This document shows, piece by piece, positions 6,566 to 10,713 of a stretch of 10,713 bases of DNA (its first letter is position 1; each line of letters begins with the position of its first letter). This DNA is from JBLRWS01 sp047921075. GTDB taxonomy: Bacteria; Bacteroidota; Rhodothermia; Balneolales; Balneolaceae. The notes beneath the pieces are model-generated. The model was not told the origin of the DNA and did no database searches. It was given only the letters and a program-made list of their open reading frames with translations. Made by a program: the position numbers and the translations under genes. The stretch spans positions 1 to 10,713 of the forward strand of contig JBLRWS010000077.1 of the NCBI GenBank assembly GCA_047921075.1, given 5' to 3'.

Positions 6566-8221
6566 ATGGCCTCCAAACCTGTTATAGAACGCTATTTTTC
6601 GACCACCGGCTTGATTATCGGCACGCTGTTTTTCGGCTTGTCGATGTCGCCCACCCTGCTGCCCCGCCCCGATACGGTACAGGGAGTTATTTCCGGGCTT
6701 GCGATGGCCTCGGGCTACGGAGTGGGGGTATTCGTCATTTTTGTATGGAAATACCTGCAGCTTCCCACCCCGAAAAAGAAGGTTCAAAAATGGGCGCAGA
6801 TTGCTGCAGCCGTTATTTTTCTGCTGATTGCCGTCGGCTCTCTCTGGCAGGCCACCGCCTGGCAAAATTCCCTGCGCGAAATGATGAACATGGAGCAAGA
6901 CGCCTCTGTTCAGCCACTGTGGGTGGGCGTGCTGGCGCTGCTCATTTTTGTGGCTGTACTCGCCGTAGCCCGCTTTTTTATCTGGCTAAAGCGGTTGCTG
7001 GCCCAAAAGTTCGAGAAGGTGGTGCCGCCGCGCGTTTCGTTTGTGCTGGGGCTTACGACAACATTTATTCTGTTTTGGCTGATCGTGAACGGGGTGCTGT
7101 TCTCACAGTTGCTTCGCCTGGCCGACAGTACCTATCAGCAGGTCGACTCGGTGATGGAGCCCGACCGCGAGCAGCCGATGGACAGCCTGAAAGCGGGCAG
7201 CCCCAACTCGTTTCTCTCCTGGGCGGAAATGGGCCGGCAAGGCCGCCGCTTTTTGGCCGATGGCCCCTCCGCCCGGCAAATTGAACAGATGACCGATACG
7301 ACCGCGGTGGAACCGATTCGGGTATACGTAGGCATGCACGCCTCCGATTCGTTTCAGGAGCGGGCAGAGCTGGCCCTGCAGGAGCTGCTGCGGATCGGGG
7401 CGTTCGAACGCTCCCTGCTCGTGCTGATTACGCCCACCGGAACCGGCTGGGTAGATCCCGGCTCCATTGAACCGCTGGAGTATTTACACCGCGGAGATGT
7501 AGCCAGTGTGGCCGCGCAATACTCCTACCTGCCCAGCCCCATTGCCCTTATTGCCGAAGAGGATTACGGATCTGAAATGGCGCGGGCGCTTTTTCAGGAG
7601 ATTTATGGCCACTGGACATCACTGCCACCCGATCAACGCCCGAAATTGTATCTGAAGGGGCTGAGCCTGGGCGCGCTCAATTCCGACCGTTCGTTCGACC
7701 TGTTCGACATCATCAACGATCCGTTTCACGGTGTGCTGTGGGCCGGCCCGCCGTTTCGGAAAACAACCTGGCGCACCATCACCAACAGCCGGCAGCAAGG
7801 GTCTCCGGCGTGGCTGCCCCGGTTTCGCGACGATTCGGTGGTTCGGTTCGGCAATCAGTATGGCGGATTTGAAAACGGGGATGCTCCCTGGGGCGATTTC
7901 CGAATCGCCTATCTGCAGTATGCCAGCGATCCGATTGTCTTTTTTGAAGAGAGTGTGTTTACCCATGAGCCGGAGTGGATGAAAGGCGAACGGGCACCCG
8001 ACGTTTCCGAACGGCTCCGCTGGTTCCCGATCGTAACCGGCCTGCAGCTTGCCGCCGATATGATGACCGGAACATCGCCCAGCGGGTTTGGACACGAATA
8101 CGCACCCGAGCACTACTTCGATGCCTGGCTGGCACTCACCGAGCCACGAGGCTGGACCGACGATCAGATCGCCTCGTTACGCACCTATTTCAGAGACAAA
8201 ATGTACCGCTCGGAGCCCTGA
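6566..8221 (+). CDS. Polytopic membrane alpha/beta-hydrolase (Abhydrolase_9 type)
   Basis: This 551-residue protein joins an N-terminal membrane domain to a C-terminal hydrolase domain. Hydrophobic spans lie near 13-30, 42-62, 77-96, 117-139 and 157-182. The first carries GLSMSPTLLPRP, a hallmark of the Abhydrolase_9 N-terminal domain (formerly DUF2319). The hydrolase half (about 245-551) has VYVGMHASDS, TPTGTGWVDPGSIEPLEY (about 290-306), a nucleophile elbow GLSLG with Ser367, QYASDPIVFF with the probable acid Asp455, and SGFGHEY with the probable base His510. A serine hydrolase triad is therefore likely complete. The family is of unknown substrate; with the membrane anchor, lipids or envelope esters are a guess. 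The ATG at 6566 gives the family-like N terminus, and no strong Shine-Dalgarno is visible. It is divergent from the DUF3857 operon and 189 bp upstream of pckA, so probably transcribed on its own. Confidence 0.82.
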   Translation: MASKPVIERYFSTTGLIIGTLFFGLSMSPTLLPRPDTVQGVISGLAMASGYGVGVFVIFVWKYLQLPTPKKKVQKWAQIAAAVIFLLIAVGSLWQATAWQNSLREMMNMEQDASVQPLWVGVLALLIFVAVLAVARFFIWLKRLLAQKFEKVVPPRVSFVLGLTTTFILFWLIVNGVLFSQLLRLADSTYQQVDSVMEPDREQPMDSLKAGSPNSFLSWAEMGRQGRRFLADGPSARQIEQMTDTTAVEPIRVYVGMHASDSFQERAELALQELLRIGAFERSLLVLITPTGTGWVDPGSIEPLEYLHRGDVASVAAQYSYLPSPIALIAEEDYGSEMARALFQEIYGHWTSLPPDQRPKLYLKGLSLGALNSDRSFDLFDIINDPFHGVLWAGPPFRKTTWRTITNSRQQGSPAWLPRFRDDSVVRFGNQYGGFENGDAPWGDFRIAYLQYASDPIVFFEESVFTHEPEWMKGERAPDVSERLRWFPIVTGLQLAADMMTGTSPSGFGHEYAPEHYFDAWLALTEPRGWTDDQIASLRTYFRDKMYRSEP

Positions 8222-8308
8222 CCGGCAACCCGCCGAACGCTATTTGCACACCCCGAAAAAAAAGAGAGCAAACGGGAAGCGGTTTTCTGCTTCATGGACG
8301 CATATCGT

Positions 8309-8333
8309 ACCGTTAAGGCCGTTTTTAAACGGT
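8309..8333. promoter_or_regulatory. Possible operator: CCGTT half-sites with a dyad upstream of pckA
   Basis: CCGTTTTTAAACGG (8319-8332) is a dyad with perfect 6-bp arms around TT. A further direct CCGTT lies at 8310-8314, so the three half-sites (CCGTT, CCGTT, AACGG) start at 9-bp intervals. The group sits just ahead of the AT-rich promoter-like stretch of pckA, a natural place for control of a gluconeogenic gene. No known regulator is recognised from the motif. Confidence 0.3.
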
Positions 8334-8343
8334 TCATACATCA

Positions 8344-8374
8344 TTCCTTCATCTAAAAATGGTATTTATATAAC
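8344..8374 (+). promoter_or_regulatory. Possible pckA promoter
   Basis: The only strongly AT-rich part of the 189-bp gap before pckA contains TATTTATATAAC (8363-8374), giving -10-like hexamers TATATA or TATAAC. A poor -35-like TTCCTT lies at 8344-8349. A start point around 8380 would leave a leader of about 30 nt. This is a pattern guess with no strong -35 or -33 element. Confidence 0.3.
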
Positions 8375-8410
8375 AGGCGAACTGCCCAACCCTAACCAAT
8401 CCGGCACACC

Positions 8411-10000
8411 ATGGAAAAACAGACGTTCGACCTCTCGAAACACGAAATAACGGTAACCGATATCGTTCGAAATCCTGCCCCCGGACGATTCTACGAAGAC
8501 GCCATCACATACGATCCGGGATCGGTCATTACCGATAAAGGAGCACTCGTGGTCCGCTCCGGAAAACGCACCGGCAGAAGCCCGGCCGATAAGCGCGTGG
8601 TAAAAACTGAAGGGCTGGAAGATATCTGGTGGGGGAATGTCAATATCCCGCTGGATGAACGGACCTATAAGATCAATCACCGCCGGGCGGTAGACTATCT
8701 GAACACCCGCGAACGACTGTATGTGGTGGACGGCTACGCCGGTTGGGACCCCGAATACCGCCTCAAAGTGCGCATCATTGCAGAGCGTCCCTATCACGGA
8801 CTGTTTATGCACAACATGTTGATCCGTCCTTCAAGGGAAGAGCTGGCCGACTTCGGAGAACCCGATTTTGTCGTATTCAATGCGGGCAAATTTCCGGCCA
8901 ATATGTTCACCGAGGGGATGACCTCCGACGCCAGCGTGGATGTAAACTTTAACACCAACACCATGGTGATTCTGGGCACAGAGTATGCCGGTGAGATGAA
9001 GAAAGGAATCTTTTCGGTGATGAATTACCTGATGCCAAAGCAGGATGTGCTGTCGATGCACTGCTCGGCCAACGAAGGTGAAAACGGCAATGTGGCGCTT
9101 TTTTTCGGGCTGTCGGGAACCGGGAAGACGACCCTCTCGGCAGATAGCAGCCGCAAACTGATCGGCGATGACGAGCACTGCTGGAGCGAAAAAGGGGTAT
9201 TTAATATCGAAGGAGGTTGCTACGCCAAAGCGATCGGGCTGACGGAAGAGCAAGAACCGGAAATATACAATGCCATCCGCTACGGAACGGTGCTCGAGAA
9301 CGTGGTACTCGATCCCGATACGCGTGCGGTGGATTATAAGGATGTAAGCATCACGCAGAACACACGTGCCGCCTACCCGATTGAGCATATTCCGAATGCC
9401 AAAATTCCCTGCGAAGCGGGCCATCCCGATAATATCATCTTTCTTACGTACGACGCCTTTGGCGTACTGCCTCCGGTAAGCAAATTAACACCGGAACAGG
9501 CGATGTACCATTTCATCAGCGGATACACCGCAAAGGTTGCAGGCACTGAGATGGGCGTTGATGAGCCGGAAGCGACGTTCTCTGCCTGCTTCGGCGCAGC
9601 CTTTTTGGTCTGGCCGCCAAGCCGCTATGCCGAGATGCTGGCTCAAAAAATGAGAAAGCACGGCTCCAAAGCGTGGCTGGTCAATACAGGGCTGACGGGC
9701 GGGCCGTACGGAACCGGCAAGCGGATGGATCTGAAAAGTACCCGTGCCATCATCGATGCCATCCATAGCGGGCAGCTGGACGGGGCCGAGACCGAGCAGG
9801 ACAAGGTATTTGGCGTTGAGGTCCCAACAACCTGCCCCGGAGTATCGGCCGATATCCTGATTCCGCGGCATACCTGGGAGGATAAAGAAGCGTACGACAG
9901 GCAAGCTGCAAAACTGGGCGCTCTTTTCGCAAAAAACTTCGAAAAATACGAAAAGGAGAGTCGTGAGGCGATCATCAATGCCGGCCCAAAAACAGCATAA
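8411..10000 (+). CDS. pckA: Phosphoenolpyruvate carboxykinase (ATP)
   Basis: This 529-residue protein is the normal size for the ATP-dependent enzyme (EC 4.1.1.49), which converts oxaloacetate and ATP to phosphoenolpyruvate, CO2 and ADP in the cytosol, the entry step of gluconeogenesis. Visible signatures are RTGRSPADK (53-61; Arg56 corresponds to the substrate-binding Arg65 of E. coli), EYAGEMKKG with Tyr192 and the metal ligand Lys198, MHCSAN with the ligand His217, the P-loop GLSGTGKT (233-240), kinase-2 LIGDDEHCW with Asp254, and NTRAAYPI with Arg319. Late blocks TGLTGGPYGTGKR (427-437) and VPTTCPGV (471-478) are also intact. All catalytic residues appear present. The ATG at 8411 gives a standard N terminus, with no Shine-Dalgarno sequence. 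The gene has its own AT-rich upstream region and is followed by a long hairpin, so it is probably monocistronic. The GTP-dependent class is excluded by the overall sequence type. Confidence 0.97.
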   Translation: MEKQTFDLSKHEITVTDIVRNPAPGRFYEDAITYDPGSVITDKGALVVRSGKRTGRSPADKRVVKTEGLEDIWWGNVNIPLDERTYKINHRRAVDYLNTRERLYVVDGYAGWDPEYRLKVRIIAERPYHGLFMHNMLIRPSREELADFGEPDFVVFNAGKFPANMFTEGMTSDASVDVNFNTNTMVILGTEYAGEMKKGIFSVMNYLMPKQDVLSMHCSANEGENGNVALFFGLSGTGKTTLSADSSRKLIGDDEHCWSEKGVFNIEGGCYAKAIGLTEEQEPEIYNAIRYGTVLENVVLDPDTRAVDYKDVSITQNTRAAYPIEHIPNAKIPCEAGHPDNIIFLTYDAFGVLPPVSKLTPEQAMYHFISGYTAKVAGTEMGVDEPEATFSACFGAAFLVWPPSRYAEMLAQKMRKHGSKAWLVNTGLTGGPYGTGKRMDLKSTRAIIDAIHSGQLDGAETEQDKVFGVEVPTTCPGVSADILIPRHTWEDKEAYDRQAAKLGALFAKNFEKYEKESREAIINAGPKTA

Positions 10001-10026
10001 GCCGGCTTGTATGACCAGTTGAGTGC

Positions 10027-10097
10027 CGGGTTGGATACCGGAGCTGCGAGCCGCCACGTTTGTGAAGGCAAACGGCTTCGGTATTCCAATCTGTTTT
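10027..10097 (+). terminator. Long hairpin with T-run after pckA, likely rho-independent terminator
   Basis: Bases 10027-10044 pair with 10075-10093 to give an 18-bp stem, with three G-T wobbles and one bulged T at 10085. TTTT follows at 10094-10097. The 30-nt apical part holds a second perfect 6-bp hairpin, CGTTTG (10057-10062) with CAAACG (10069-10074) around TGAAGG. It lies 27 bp past the pckA stop and about 90 bp before the next gene. The short T-run and the large nested apex are unusual for a simple terminator, so a structured 3' element is also possible. Confidence 0.6.
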
Positions 10098-10144
10098 AGA
10101 GCGCCGGTGGGGCATCCCTTCATACACGGTTCAATAATTCATTG

Positions 10145-10152
10145 TATCTTTC
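10145..10152 (+). promoter_or_regulatory. Possible Bacteroidota-type -7 box upstream of the DUF411 gene
   Basis: TATCTTTC matches the Bacteroidota -7 consensus TAnnTTTG at all but the last position and lies about 38 bp before the chosen ATG at 10190. No clear TTG -33 element is seen at the expected distance, so support is weak. Confidence 0.25.
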
Positions 10153-10189
10153 GTTGATATTTCTAAACCCCTTTCATGAATCCCTGATT

Positions 10190-10708
10190 ATGAGTAATCG
10201 AACATTCTACGCGTTAGTGGCCGTTCTGCTTACGGCCAGTGTTGCCTTCTGGTATTTTATGTTTGCCACCCCGTCACCCACATCCACCGATCTGCATACC
10301 GCAGAGATTGTAACGTATGATGAAACGGAAGAGATAACGCTAACCATGTATCATGCCGAAGGGTGCGATTGCTGCGTAAAATGGGCCGATTATCTGGAGG
10401 ATAACGGATTCATCGTGGATAAAAAGCTGGTGGATGACCCACATGTACAGAAAGAAGAGCACGGCATTCCGCCCCGCCTTCGTTCGTGCCACACCGGCAT
10501 TGTGAACGGGTATATTGCCGAAGGCCACGTACATGCCGAGGACATTCGGCGGATGCTTGCCGAGCAGCCCGATGCCGTTGGAATATCAGCGCCGGGTATG
10601 CCACCCAACTCTCCGGGAATGGATCTGCCTGTAGACCGAGAGTATCAAATCATTCTCTTTGATGATGCGGGCAACGCCGCGGTGTATGCCACGCATGGGG
10701 GACGGTAA
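10190..10708 (+). CDS. Membrane-anchored DUF411 protein with CxCC motif
   Basis: I start this gene at the ATG at 10190 (MSNRTFYAL), giving 172 residues; a TTG at 10142 in the same frame adds an implausible leader. A single hydrophobic span, FYALVAVLLTASVAFWYFMF (6-25), looks like an uncleaved anchor or signal peptide, so the rest is probably periplasmic. The remainder is a full-length DUF411 domain: YHAEGCDCCVKWADYLEDNGF (split over 54-74, with Cys59, Cys61 and Cys62), RSCHTGIVNGY (98-108, Cys100-His101), EGHVHAEDIRRML (111-123) and the glycine/proline block PGMPPNSPGM (135-144). The Cys-x-Cys-Cys plus Cys-His arrangement suggests metal binding, and the family is often found with copper-handling genes. 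No such gene is in view here, and the downstream side is cut by the window end. The thiols could alternatively serve a redox role. Confidence 0.87.
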   Translation: MSNRTFYALVAVLLTASVAFWYFMFATPSPTSTDLHTAEIVTYDETEEITLTMYHAEGCDCCVKWADYLEDNGFIVDKKLVDDPHVQKEEHGIPPRLRSCHTGIVNGYIAEGHVHAEDIRRMLAEQPDAVGISAPGMPPNSPGMDLPVDREYQIILFDDAGNAAVYATHGGR

Positions 10709-10713
10709 AGGGG

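Noticed and set aside
6556..7284. 242-residue plus-strand frame overlapping the start of the membrane hydrolase
   Set aside because: It is in a different frame from the hydrolase, whose LLPRP and membrane spans fit a known family. The alternative is Arg/Ala/Gly-rich, as expected of an out-of-frame reading of GC-rich DNA.
8255..8262. A8 run as a phase-variation or frameshift site
   Set aside because: It lies between genes, not in a coding region or between clear promoter elements, so no switching role can be supported.
8276..8293. GAAGC/GCTTC stem after the hydrolase as a terminator
   Set aside because: The stem is only 5 bp, the loop is 8 nt and no T-run follows, so it is too weak to call.
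8831..9424. 197-residue minus-strand frame inside pckA (also 9485-10123 -)
   Set aside because: It is antisense to highly conserved pckA motifs; the open frame is explained by codon bias.
1..10713. CRISPR array, tRNA, insertion sequence, prophage or toxin-antitoxin module
   Set aside because: Reading both strands showed no spaced direct repeats, cloverleaf, transposase motif or small paired toxin/antitoxin frames.

Overview
The window reads as ordinary chromosomal DNA from a bacterium of the Bacteroidota/Balneolota/Rhodothermota neighbourhood. This is inferred from several signs: mid-range GC, start codons mostly without a Shine-Dalgarno sequence, AT-rich upstream regions with TAnnTTT-like boxes, exported proteins whose signal peptides end in G-QE, tandem DUF3857/transglutaminase-like genes typical of this group, and an ATP-type PEP carboxykinase. 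No tRNA, rRNA, CRISPR array, insertion sequence or phage gene was seen.

Left part (1-2314, + strand): the last 56 codons of a probable ABC-F ATPase, then after 81 bp a complete HelD-like, RNA-polymerase-associated superfamily 1 ATPase. Middle (2374-6355, - strand, convergent with HelD): two exported paralogues of the DUF3857/transglutaminase-like family whose reading frames overlap by 11 bp. The upstream copy has Ser where the catalytic Cys should be, and the downstream copy keeps Cys and His. Their leader (6356-6565) is shared with a divergent + strand gene and holds an inverted repeat and two very short reading frames behind a strong Shine-Dalgarno sequence.

Right part (6566-10708, + strand): a polytopic membrane alpha/beta hydrolase of the Abhydrolase_9 type, then pckA (ATP-dependent phosphoenolpyruvate carboxykinase, the gluconeogenic entry enzyme) with an AT-rich promoter region containing repeated CCGTT half-sites. 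A long, largely paired hairpin follows pckA, and last comes a membrane-anchored DUF411 protein with a CxCC motif. The right-hand genes look like separate transcription units rather than one pathway. Only the - strand pair is clearly an operon.

I found no convincing new system. The points most worth a second look are the active/degenerate transglutaminase pair with its possible leader peptide, the ABC-F/HelD adjacency, the dyad upstream of pckA, and the pckA 3' hairpin.
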